Below are positions 31,227-39,824 of a stretch of 40,624 nucleotides of DNA, piece by piece (within the stretch, counting starts at the first letter, position 1; every line of letters begins with the position of its first letter). Below the pieces are notes generated by a model that ran no database searches, was not told where the DNA came from, and was given only the letters and a program-made list of their open reading frames with translations. Origin of the DNA: Magnetococcales bacterium HA3dbin3 (lineage in GTDB: Bacteria > Pseudomonadota > Magnetococcia > Magnetococcales > DC0425bin3); NCBI GenBank assembly GCA_002753495.1, contig PEAJ01000003.1, positions 1-40,624 on the forward strand. Reading direction: 5' to 3'. Position numbers and translations under genes: made by a program.

Positions 31227-31967
31227 ATGAATAAAACCAATTTTTTGGTCCCGCTGCCATCCCTCACAGGCCTTGAAGCGGCTGAGGCTGAGCCTGTCCG
31301 CGACCGTCAGCTTGGCATAGCCCGCAGGATCGGCGAGGCGTTCGCTTTATCCGAGGACGGCGCCAGCCGTGAGGAGATCAGCTCGGGACTAGAAGGCCAG
31401 GAGCCAGTTTTTTTCGGTCTCGTGCTCGGATACGCTTCCCTGTCAGAGTACGACAGGGTGGTAGCTCATCTCGCCGGCATCACGTCGGCGCGCTGGTGGG
31501 TGACGACGGGGGCGAAGATTTTTCCGGAGCTGATCTCCAGCGCTATCAGACACATCCGTCTCGGTGAGCTGCCGGAGCTGGAAGGGACTGAAAAGCAAGC
31601 GGTCTGGGCGGGGGAGATCCGCGCCCAGCATCTCGATCGCGCAGAGCGTATGCTGCGCATCGCGCGTATCGTACAAAGTGAGACGATCTTCCTCAGTATG
31701 TCCGAACAGGCACAGGCGGAGGCATATACTGAGATCAAAAAAATTGCGGCGGGGACTTCTCTCCTGGACCAGGGCGCCCATGGAGGGGATTTTGTCACCC
31801 TCATGCGTCTCGCGGGCGACTCTGGTCGCTACGAGGCGTTTTACACCTGGCTGCGCGGCCGGACTGCATCTGGATGGTGGCTGGAGCGCAAGGTGGCGGG
31901 AATGGATTTGATTATGAAAGATTTTTTACGGGTGAGTTCAGCTGCTCAGAGCAGCTTCCGCTCCTAG
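31227..31967 (+). CDS. Orphan 246 aa protein in phage accessory cassette
   Basis: MNKTNFLVPLPSLTGLEAAEAEPVRDRQLGIARRIGEAF...; preceded by leader copy 2. Confidence 0.55.
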   Translation: MNKTNFLVPLPSLTGLEAAEAEPVRDRQLGIARRIGEAFALSEDGASREEISSGLEGQEPVFFGLVLGYASLSEYDRVVAHLAGITSARWWVTTGAKIFPELISSAIRHIRLGELPELEGTEKQAVWAGEIRAQHLDRAERMLRIARIVQSETIFLSMSEQAQAEAYTEIKKIAAGTSLLDQGAHGGDFVTLMRLAGDSGRYEAFYTWLRGRTASGWWLERKVAGMDLIMKDFLRVSSAAQSSFRS

Positions 31968-31989
31968 TCGGCGGCGGTAGGGTTCTCGA

Positions 31990-32217
31990 TCACATATAAA
32001 ACACTGGCGTATCATCGCTTTCCGTCTGCGCCTTGACGACCCTCCCGTCGCGCACGGTGACACGATCTCCCGACACCGAGACCCCATCCCACGCCGCCTC
32101 GACCACCCCGCGCGGCGTGGCGACGCGGGCGGTGCTGCCGGAGACGGAGAGGATCCGGCCAGAAGACGACGCATCGCCGACTAAAAGGGAACGCAGCTCA
32201 AGTAGAGGATGGGGCAT
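31990..32217 (-). CDS. Small phage protein
   Basis: 75 aa MPHPLLELRSLLVGDASSSGRILSVSGSTARVATPRGVVEAAWDG; overlaps the upstream tail gene end, same strand. Confidence 0.55.
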   Translation of the reverse strand: MPHPLLELRSLLVGDASSSGRILSVSGSTARVATPRGVVEAAWDGVSVSGDRVTVRDGRVVKAQTESDDTPVFYM

Positions 32218-33598
32218 AGCGGAGCACCTCCAATGAAGTCGTGATGCGCGGCAAGCGCGCCTCGTGCGTGACGCTCGTGACCTTGCCGCGCCAGGAATCG
32301 CCCATCAGGGCGTCGTGGACCTCGACCAGCTGGCCAGGCATGATGCCGGGGCGGTAGATACAGGTCAGTGAAATCTCTTGCAGATCCTCCCCGGCGTCGA
32401 TCTCGGAGCGGCCGCGCTCGATCTTTTCGGCGCTGTTGGCAAGAAGCGGTTCAGCGATGTCTTTGCCCGGGTAATCGCCAGCGCCGCGCTGACAGATGAT
32501 GTCGCTGTCCCCGTAGCCGGTGCCGTTTTTGGTCTGCCCGGAGATGCGCAGAGAGACCGGGTAGGCTTCGAGCCCGCCGGCTGTTTTGGGCGTGATCAAT
32601 CCCCAGGCCTGGGCAACGGATCGGTACTTCACCCGCGCGACGGCCGTGCCGGCGTACTCCGCGGTCAGGGTGCGGTTGTCGGATTCCAGATTCAGCTCAC
32701 CCAGGGTTACCCCGAGCCAGAGGACGCTGACGATGGCCACTGCTGGCTTACTGATGGCAGCCATGGAAGTCCCTGAGAATGTGACGATTTCTTCGTTCTC
32801 TACCAGGTGGTTTCCCTCAGGGAAGATAAGTCCGGCGGAGGCCTCCAAAGCCAGATTGGTCACATTGGCGTCGACGTAGGCGAGGGTGTGTACCGTGTCG
32901 CCGCCGTAAAACTCCGTGCGGCCGCGATTGAGACCGGCCGGCCTGGCGTCCGGCTCGATATTGATCGGGCTGCCTTGTGGCAGATAGCCACGCACGACGA
33001 TCCGATTGACGCGCAGTCGCGACCGGTGCGACTCGCGGCAGGAGAGATTGTCGGCGATGTCGGTCAAGACATGATCCGGCGTGGCCGTGCCCCAGTCCGG
33101 TGGCGAGACCGGAAAGCGCTTACGCGTATGCAGCCGACCGTCGGGCAGACTCTCGACCACCCCGCCCGCCGCCTCGGCGATGGTGCGGACTACCTCGATT
33201 GGAAACCCCTCATGAATCGCCAGCCGGACCCGCCCGGATATGAGCCAGTTAATCATGTCCCAAACGATGGTCTCGCCGATCGCTTCCTCGGCGGCGGTGT
33301 GCGCCATGATCGGGGCATCCCAGGTGCGCTCGATAGGCTTTGCGCGCGGGGTTGCATAGCGCGCGGCCGGGCTGATGACGGCAACGACCAGTCGCGGCCG
33401 ATGTACACCCTCGCGCGACAGCTCTTTGCGATCGACGATCACACCGTATGTTTCGCCCGCGGCGTCGGCGCCGCCCAGGCGGATGGTCAGCGCGTCGTCG
33501 ACCTGGATGCGCTGATAATCTGCCGGGTTTTCCAGCTCGACCTGGCCGGTCCAGAACAGGTCGCCCTCGGATACTGAAAGAGTGATGGAGATTGGCAT
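32198..33598 (-). CDS. Phage tail/baseplate-associated protein (hub-like)
   Basis: MPISITLSVSEGDLFWTGQVELENPADYQRIQVDDALTIRLGG...PGQLVEVHDALMGDSWRGKVTSVTHEA; late-gene context. Confidence 0.6.
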   Translation of the reverse strand: MPISITLSVSEGDLFWTGQVELENPADYQRIQVDDALTIRLGGADAAGETYGVIVDRKELSREGVHRPRLVVAVISPAARYATPRAKPIERTWDAPIMAHTAAEEAIGETIVWDMINWLISGRVRLAIHEGFPIEVVRTIAEAAGGVVESLPDGRLHTRKRFPVSPPDWGTATPDHVLTDIADNLSCRESHRSRLRVNRIVVRGYLPQGSPINIEPDARPAGLNRGRTEFYGGDTVHTLAYVDANVTNLALEASAGLIFPEGNHLVENEEIVTFSGTSMAAISKPAVAIVSVLWLGVTLGELNLESDNRTLTAEYAGTAVARVKYRSVAQAWGLITPKTAGGLEAYPVSLRISGQTKNGTGYGDSDIICQRGAGDYPGKDIAEPLLANSAEKIERGRSEIDAGEDLQEISLTCIYRPGIMPGQLVEVHDALMGDSWRGKVTSVTHEARLPRITTSLEVLRYAPSST

Positions 33599-33626
33599 CG
33601 GATTAAACCAAAACAAGCTGCAAAGA

Positions 33627-34499
33627 TCATGATTTGCGCCGAAACGACAGAAAGACATCGCAAACAGGAATGAGTGACGAAGATGATTGTGTCGGGAGTG
33701 ACCAGGTATCCCCAGACCTCAAAAGCACGACCGGTCCCCCGGTCACCACTGGGCCAAACCAGGCTGCCGTGAGTGATGAAGCGATTGACTGCATCGGCAT
33801 AGAGTTGTCATAAACAGGGATGTTTATCGTCGATACAGCTGACGAAACCGTAATATTCACCCCATTGACTATAAATTTTTTAATTAAAAAGGTACCTTGT
33901 AAACAATTATAGAAGAACCCATAAACAGGGGTAAGAACTTCGATAACACTAATTGGTTGAATTCCTTTGCTTACCCAGTTTTCAATAGAAATTTCATCCC
34001 AACTGGTAGAAATCCTGTAGTAGGTAAAACATCCGGAGCATGGGCCGGTTGGGAATTTACTATCGTATGAAATTTTCTCATATAGCGGAGAGCCAGGAGT
34101 CCGTAAAATCGCCGGGTAAGACGGGATCCCTCCATCTGTGACGAAGGAGGAAGTGTAGATGGACAGCGTAACATTTCCACCGTTAACATTATCTTGCCTA
34201 GAGGGTTCCCTATAGAAATTAACCACATAGGACTCAAGGTATCCATCACCTACAAACTTTATGTATATTACAGACGTGCCTGAGTCGAAAAACGCCCCAG
34301 TTCCATCATTAAAAAAATTGAGAAATCTCCACGGGAAAATATCTCTAAAATTAGCGTCTATCCTGATAAGGAACCTCCATGAAATACCGTCTTGACCAAG
34401 GAACCGGTAGAGTTTTCCGCTATATCTTTTTGGGCCAAGGCTCGCCCCCACCACCTCATCAAACGGTCCAAGATCAATGGCTTGCGTCTGCGTCGTCAT
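33627..34499 (-). CDS. Orphan phage protein, locally AT-rich gene
   Basis: 290 aa; overlaps the neighbouring gene start in a compact late operon. Confidence 0.5.
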   Translation of the reverse strand: MTTQTQAIDLGPFDEVVGASLGPKRYSGKLYRFLGQDGISWRFLIRIDANFRDIFPWRFLNFFNDGTGAFFDSGTSVIYIKFVGDGYLESYVVNFYREPSRQDNVNGGNVTLSIYTSSFVTDGGIPSYPAILRTPGSPLYEKISYDSKFPTGPCSGCFTYYRISTSWDEISIENWVSKGIQPISVIEVLTPVYGFFYNCLQGTFLIKKFIVNGVNITVSSAVSTINIPVYDNSMPMQSIASSLTAAWFGPVVTGGPVVLLRSGDTWSLPTQSSSSLIPVCDVFLSFRRKS

Positions 34500-35053
34500 C
34501 GAATTGGTATCCCGAGGTGGATGATGCTCACCCCACCATCTGGCATGAGCGGTGGCGTGTCACCGAGGACGGCATAGCGGATGGTCATGCTTTTACGTAC
34601 CGGATTCAGCGCGAGGAGGGGGTAGGAGATGGTCGCGGACGCCCGTACCGGACTTGTGCAGGCCCACTCCGCCCGCATAGCCTGCGCTACCGAGGTCAGA
34701 GTGCCGTACTGGGCTGTTGCGGCTGCGGCCACCCCCAGGCCGTAGACGCCTCGCGCTGCGGCAGAGAGGTAGCTTGCCCCACAGATGCCGCGCGCCGCCG
34801 CCTCGACGCGCAGGCCGTAGCTCGCTCTGACAGCGGCCGAGACACCGAGAGACCATGCCCCACGCTCGGCAACCCGGGTGACGGTGATCCCCTCCGTGAG
34901 GACGGCGTTGCCGGTCTGGTCGAGGATCCTGCCGCCATCCTGCCCCAGGATCCGGCCCGGGTAGACGGACGGGAACTCGATTGCCAAGAGATTCCCGGCC
35001 TGGTCGAGGATCTTCCCCCCAGCCTGGTCGAGGAGATGTGAGACGGTCGTCAA
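34496..35053 (-). CDS. Phage tail protein with ILDQAG-type short repeats
   Basis: LLDQAGGKILDQAGNLLAIE...GRILGQDGGRILDQTGNAVLTE. Confidence 0.5.
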   Translation of the reverse strand: MTTVSHLLDQAGGKILDQAGNLLAIEFPSVYPGRILGQDGGRILDQTGNAVLTEGITVTRVAERGAWSLGVSAAVRASYGLRVEAAARGICGASYLSAAARGVYGLGVAAAATAQYGTLTSVAQAMRAEWACTSPVRASATISYPLLALNPVRKSMTIRYAVLGDTPPLMPDGGVSIIHLGIPIR

Positions 35054-35502
35054 GGCGCGATCGCCCAGGGCGGATGCCCTTCATAAAGGTGCAACCCTGC
35101 CACCTGCGTCGGCCGGCTGGTGGCGATCACCGGCGGCGTTGGCGGGCTCGCCAGCGGGTCCGGCGGCGCAGTGACGGTGAGGGTATCCTCCAGGTAGTCG
35201 AGGATCGTCACCGGCACCGGCCGCAAGATTGCCAGGTGTCCAGAGGCGTCGATCCCTTGCATGGCGAGCACCTGCCAGTCGAGCTGGTGCGCGGTGATGG
35301 CGCTCTCGATCGTCGCCAGCGGGTCAGCAGTGTCGATGTCGATCAGCACGTGCGTCAGCCGCCGTCCGCTCACCACGCGCGTCCCCGGCATCATCCCCGC
35401 CGGCCACTCGCCGCGCATTTGCCGGATGGTCGCTTGCACAGCGGCGGGGAGTGCGCCGAAAGACGTATCGTCCGGCATGTTGAGGATGGCGTCGCAAATC
35501 AT
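35050..35502 (-). CDS. Phage tail protein
   Basis: MICDAILNMPDDTSFGALPAAVQATIRQMRGEW...; ATGA overlap with previous gene. Confidence 0.5.
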   Translation of the reverse strand: MICDAILNMPDDTSFGALPAAVQATIRQMRGEWPAGMMPGTRVVSGRRLTHVLIDIDTADPLATIESAITAHQLDWQVLAMQGIDASGHLAILRPVPVTILDYLEDTLTVTAPPDPLASPPTPPVIATSRPTQVAGLHLYEGHPPWAIAP

Positions 35503-36860
35503 GAAAAATCTCCTTGGATGGCGACGGTAGACTGAACGCTGCCGAGGATCATCGCATTGGCGATCAGAATTGATTCCGGGATTCCCACCCCAAGGGTGAT
35601 GTAGCCATCGGAGCCTGCAAAGGAGCCGGCAAAGCTCGTGACCGTTCCCCAACTCCAAGCTCCAGGATCGGTGATGTTTTTACAGCCGATTTGCAGCTGA
35701 TTGGTCGCCACATCCCAGCGCACGGCGACACGGAAGCGTTTGCCGCGTGCCGGCACCGCTGCGATGCTTGCGCTGTTGCTACCATCGGTGGCCTTAAAAG
35801 CCTGCGCGGCAAAGTCGTAGTAGCAGAGTGACGCAGCGGACCCGGTGAGACTGACCAGCCCCATCGCGCCGGACGACAACAGAGAAGTGTCCTTCAAAAA
35901 CGGAAGCTCCAGCTCAACGATAAGCACGCCAGAGGCTCCATTGACGTTACCGGTGGCTGGCCACCGTAGAGCCTCGGATGCGCGGGTGACGGCGCTTATG
36001 CCTGTCACGATCGGGGTGCTGACCCCGTGCCCCGCTTCAACTTGTACATGCGCAGAGTCAATTGTTGTGGCGCCTGTCCCGCCGCTGTTGAAGGTCCAGT
36101 GCGTCGCCCCTCCGTCGATCAGGTGCTCGAGGTAGGCGTAGTCTTCTCCGCTTGGTATGTGACATTCGGTCGCGCGGATGAACCCTGTCGTCCCCAGCTC
36201 CGTGACATCTGCATCGATAGATGCGTCTCCTGTCACATGACATGTCTTGCTGTAAGGGTCGTGATAAAACTGGGAAGATGAGGCGCCGCCAAGAACTTGC
36301 ATGTAGCTGAAATGGGGGTTATCCCCGGCAATTATTTTATAGATTGCCTGTGCGGCGGCAGGAGTACCTGCCGGGAAAACGCCGTTGACCCCGCTCCAGC
36401 GGGCAGAATACCATCCCCACCCCTGCGGTTTGCCTAGACGTAGGCAAGCGCCGCCATCAATACCAGTACCGATATTTGCAAAAGTTTCGAGGTTGACGTT
36501 TTGAGGATTATTTCCCCCTTGATCTTGCGTCGACGCGTAGATGTAGTTTGTGCGCGTTGGCTCCAGGAGCAAGCCGAAGCCGTTTTGATCGAACCAGGTC
36601 ACGCCGAGCTTGCTGGTGCTCGTCACCCCCGGCGCTGACCACGCCGACCCCGACCAGATGCCGCCTTGAAGACGATGAACGTTGGTGCTCATTGACTTTA
36701 GCGCCCAGTTCGCATCGAAGACAGTACCCGTGCTTGCGCGGGTGAAGGTGGCCGCCCCCTGGCCCGCACGCAACGAAAGGTCAACGAAGTTCGGGCAAAA
36801 CAGCGGCGTTGCCTTGCCGCCGCCGGAGGCGAGCACCCCGATGCACGCTGGCGACATCAT
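35499..36860 (-). CDS. Phage structural/tail protein, LamG-like beta-sandwich likely
   Basis: MMSPACIGVLASGGGKATPLFCPNFVDLSLRAGQGAATFTRASTGTVFDANW... Confidence 0.55.
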   Translation of the reverse strand: MMSPACIGVLASGGGKATPLFCPNFVDLSLRAGQGAATFTRASTGTVFDANWALKSMSTNVHRLQGGIWSGSAWSAPGVTSTSKLGVTWFDQNGFGLLLEPTRTNYIYASTQDQGGNNPQNVNLETFANIGTGIDGGACLRLGKPQGWGWYSARWSGVNGVFPAGTPAAAQAIYKIIAGDNPHFSYMQVLGGASSSQFYHDPYSKTCHVTGDASIDADVTELGTTGFIRATECHIPSGEDYAYLEHLIDGGATHWTFNSGGTGATTIDSAHVQVEAGHGVSTPIVTGISAVTRASEALRWPATGNVNGASGVLIVELELPFLKDTSLLSSGAMGLVSLTGSAASLCYYDFAAQAFKATDGSNSASIAAVPARGKRFRVAVRWDVATNQLQIGCKNITDPGAWSWGTVTSFAGSFAGSDGYITLGVGIPESILIANAMILGSVQSTVAIQGDFS

Positions 36861-37423
36861 GCCAGGTCTCCGTACGCGCCCCAGGTGTTGGGGGTCCCAG
36901 CGACCAGCTTGATGATGGTGACCGGGGAGTGCTGGCCGGCCAAGGATGTTCTTCCCTGCTTGCTTTCGATTACGTCCGCCCCTTGAGCGACCATCGTCAC
37001 CGTGCCGACGCCTCGCTGGATCACGGCACACTGCCACCCGGCCGGGATGGCCTCGGTGGAGGTCTGCGGCAGCGTCAGGGTGATGGGGCTCGCGTTGCTC
37101 AGAGTGATGATCTTCCCGCGATCCGCCCCGGTGGCTGTGTAGCTGGTACCGGTCTGCGCGCTGATCTGCGCACCGTGGCCAGACATGCTGTTGTTGGCAT
37201 CGACGGCGATGCCGGAGGCGTGCGCCGCGCCGTTGCCGTCGGTGACCGGGAGATACCCAGCACTTCCGGACGGGCCCATCGCCTGTCGCAGGTTTGCTCC
37301 GGTGATTTTCCGCGTGCTCCCGGCGGAAGAGTCGGTCGTGTCGGACACATCGACTGTCACGAAGTAGTCGCTTGGGTCTGGGGTCGTCAGAGCCGGCAGG
37401 TCGGTGATTTTACGGTCGGCCAT
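36857..37423 (-). CDS. Phage tail fibre/structural protein
   Basis: MADRKITDLPALTTPDPSDYFVTVDVSDTTDSSAGSTRKITGANLRQAM, typical of phage fibre N-termini. Confidence 0.6.
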   Translation of the reverse strand: MADRKITDLPALTTPDPSDYFVTVDVSDTTDSSAGSTRKITGANLRQAMGPSGSAGYLPVTDGNGAAHASGIAVDANNSMSGHGAQISAQTGTSYTATGADRGKIITLSNASPITLTLPQTSTEAIPAGWQCAVIQRGVGTVTMVAQGADVIESKQGRTSLAGQHSPVTIIKLVAGTPNTWGAYGDLA

Positions 37424-37433
37424 ATCATTCCCT

Positions 37434-38399
37434 TTAGCTATTGCTGCTTTCGTCGTCTGGGAGGAACCTCATCTTGATTACCCTGCCCGTATCTTGGTCC
37501 TTCATCCAGACCTCTGTGGTTCTTTTTACATCGACCTTCTGAGAAGTGTCGTCCGGATTTGTTACTGGTTTGGTGTCGGTTTTTTTCTTGCCGGGCATCT
37601 GGATTAGTAGATCTTCATCCTTGACATCATCGCCGTTATTGTCCGCACCGTCCCTCGGCTTCCGGATGCGTATCTCGGGACGGCCACGCGGCCAGAAAAG
37701 GCGCGGAAAAGAGAGAGACCCGGCGTGATATTTCGACTTCCCAAAGACGCGGACTGGCGGGACTTCGGCGAGCGTGACATCGCCTTTCTCCCAGGCGCGT
37801 TGCATCGCCTTGAAAACGTCTGCCGACGCAACCTTTTTTCCGTTGTCATAGGGGATACTGTAGAGCGAAAAAGGCACTGTGTAGGACACAAACATCGCCC
37901 CCGTGCAGGCGACGGGCGAATAAAATTCTCCGCGGTCTCTGTCAAATACAGGCGTCGGCACCATGTTGTCGCGATCGTCCCAGAAATCAGTACGCTGGTC
38001 GATCGAGACGCTTGTCACATTGTATGGGTATCGCAGCGTCTTGCGCACCTCGCGGCGCCAGGTGATGTCCTCCTTGATGACATCCTGACGCCGGCCAAGA
38101 TAGTCATACCCCCAGCCGAAAGAGTTGCCATCGACCGAGAGCCTGACGGTGTTGGCAACCTCGTCCGAACAGAAAAGCTTGATGCGTTTGATGCCTGGCC
38201 GCTCTACACGCAGAGAGTCCTCAGACGTTGCCGGGGGAGGCTTCCCATCCTCCCAGACAGCTATCGTGCCAGCCTCGACGGTAAAGGCGACAATGCACGG
38301 GAAGGCCCCCCCTTGATCGTCATCGACGACCAGCTCAAACGGCTCACTCGCCGCACGCGAGGCGATGGAGAGCGGCAGGACGGCAGAGACGACGGCCAT
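37434..38399 (-). CDS. Phage protein of unknown function
   Basis: MAVVSAVLPLSIASRAASEPFELVVDDDQGG...; TAATG overlap with upstream gene. Confidence 0.55.
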   Translation of the reverse strand: MAVVSAVLPLSIASRAASEPFELVVDDDQGGAFPCIVAFTVEAGTIAVWEDGKPPPATSEDSLRVERPGIKRIKLFCSDEVANTVRLSVDGNSFGWGYDYLGRRQDVIKEDITWRREVRKTLRYPYNVTSVSIDQRTDFWDDRDNMVPTPVFDRDRGEFYSPVACTGAMFVSYTVPFSLYSIPYDNGKKVASADVFKAMQRAWEKGDVTLAEVPPVRVFGKSKYHAGSLSFPRLFWPRGRPEIRIRKPRDGADNNGDDVKDEDLLIQMPGKKKTDTKPVTNPDDTSQKVDVKRTTEVWMKDQDTGRVIKMRFLPDDESSNS

Positions 38400-39424
38400 T
38401 ACGCGCTCTCGCCGGAGATCATGAGGTCGAAGTAGTTGTTCGAGAGGCTGTTGGCCCCGGCTGGTACGATGCGCTTGGTCCAGACCGGCACGGATGATGG
38501 ATGCGTGCGGAAGGTCAGGACATCGCCCGTTGCCCACGTACCGCCCCAGCCGGCAGACGGCAAACTGAAATAGGGCCTGGAGAAGATGGCGTTGGCGGGC
38601 GAGAAATCGTTGCCGGTCGATCCACTACCGACCGCCCCGAGGGTGTCGCCGGTACAAGCAAAGGTCGTGGGACTGGTAAAAACCAACGTCCACACCTGCT
38701 CAACACCGCCAATCGAGTCCACCGTCGGCACCACGGATGTCGGCGGTGTTGCCGGCGCGTTACCGGCGTAGGTCCCTGCAACCGTCGACCCGCCCCAGTT
38801 GTCCCACGACCCAATGACATATCCCACCTCGATCACCGACGAAACCCGGGCCGTGCCCCCGGCATAGCCATACGCCGTGCTGACGCCGGCAGAGAGCGTG
38901 AGCGTGGCCTTGCTGCCGTTCCAGCTGACACCGGAGGTCGATGCCACGCGCAAAAACTCCTCGTGCCCGTTGGCATCACTGATGCTGGTCTGGTCGCAGA
39001 TGCGGATTAGGTCGCCGTTACGGAATATTTGGTCTGCCGCCTCGCAGTTGACTGCGAGTGTGGTAGCCCCGGCGCTGATTGTGACATCGAGCGTGCCGGC
39101 GCCGTAGAGTCGCTCGGCTCCGGTCAAGGCATTCTGGGTGTCGGTCTGTACCCCTGGAAAGATCAAAACCCGGTCATCGCCCGGTGTCGGCGCGTTGAGA
39201 AAGACCTTGGCGTTGACCATTCGCTGGTTGCTCGCCGGGGCGACTTTGGCGAACAGTTTTCGATACTTCGTTGACCCCGCCAGCCGCTCAGCCTGCGGGA
39301 CGTAAGGAAAAAGGTTGCCCATGCCAGCCGGAAGGGCGTTTGCGGACATCCGGCCGCCGTTGCTGGAGGCGTCGCTGACGGTCGCGGGGAGATAGAACTG
39401 GATGTCAGTTGCTTGGATGGCCAT
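38399..39424 (-). CDS. Phage virion structural protein
   Basis: 341 aa MAIQATDIQFYLPATVSDASSNGGRMS...; in tail operon. Confidence 0.6.
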   Translation of the reverse strand: MAIQATDIQFYLPATVSDASSNGGRMSANALPAGMGNLFPYVPQAERLAGSTKYRKLFAKVAPASNQRMVNAKVFLNAPTPGDDRVLIFPGVQTDTQNALTGAERLYGAGTLDVTISAGATTLAVNCEAADQIFRNGDLIRICDQTSISDANGHEEFLRVASTSGVSWNGSKATLTLSAGVSTAYGYAGGTARVSSVIEVGYVIGSWDNWGGSTVAGTYAGNAPATPPTSVVPTVDSIGGVEQVWTLVFTSPTTFACTGDTLGAVGSGSTGNDFSPANAIFSRPYFSLPSAGWGGTWATGDVLTFRTHPSSVPVWTKRIVPAGANSLSNNYFDLMISGESA

Positions 39425-39431
39425 GATATTT

Positions 39432-39824
39432 CTAGACCTCGATCAACTTTACAGTGCCACTGTAACGGTCGTTCCAGGTCGGCACCGGCGTGCGGTCATT
39501 GTGCGGAACGCACGGACGTAGATCGATTGCCGGCGGCTCTTGATGGCGAAACCGCACCTGGAATGATTTATCCCACCAAATCAACATAAAAACAGCGTCG
39601 GGTAGGGCGGCGATGGCTTGCAGGGCATCCACCATTGCCCGCGTCAGCCATACCACCTCCCGGTGGGCCTCAAGGGTGATCGGGCGCCCGCCGGTGAGCG
39701 GAGTTGACCAATAAGCCACCGACCCGCCCAGCGTGCGTACGCCCTCTTGGGTGACCGGCGCCCAGGCGTGCTCATCGCTCCACTGGATGGCGTCAGGCAA
39801 AATCAGATCTCCGAGCCTTTTCAT
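39432..39824 (-). CDS. Phage tail protein
   Basis: 130 aa MKRLGDLILPDAIQWSDEHAWAPVTQ... Confidence 0.55.
   Translation of the reverse strand: MKRLGDLILPDAIQWSDEHAWAPVTQEGVRTLGGSVAYWSTPLTGGRPITLEAHREVVWLTRAMVDALQAIAALPDAVFMLIWWDKSFQVRFRHQEPPAIDLRPCVPHNDRTPVPTWNDRYSGTVKLIEV

Noticed and set aside
31936-31955. Inverted repeat AGCTGCTCAGAGCAGCT as terminator of the 246-aa gene
   Set aside because: Lies inside the coding sequence and is not followed by a T run.
32807-33577. 256-aa plus-strand ORF in the phage tail region
   Set aside because: Antisense to the hub-like tail gene, which fits the overlapping minus-strand operon.
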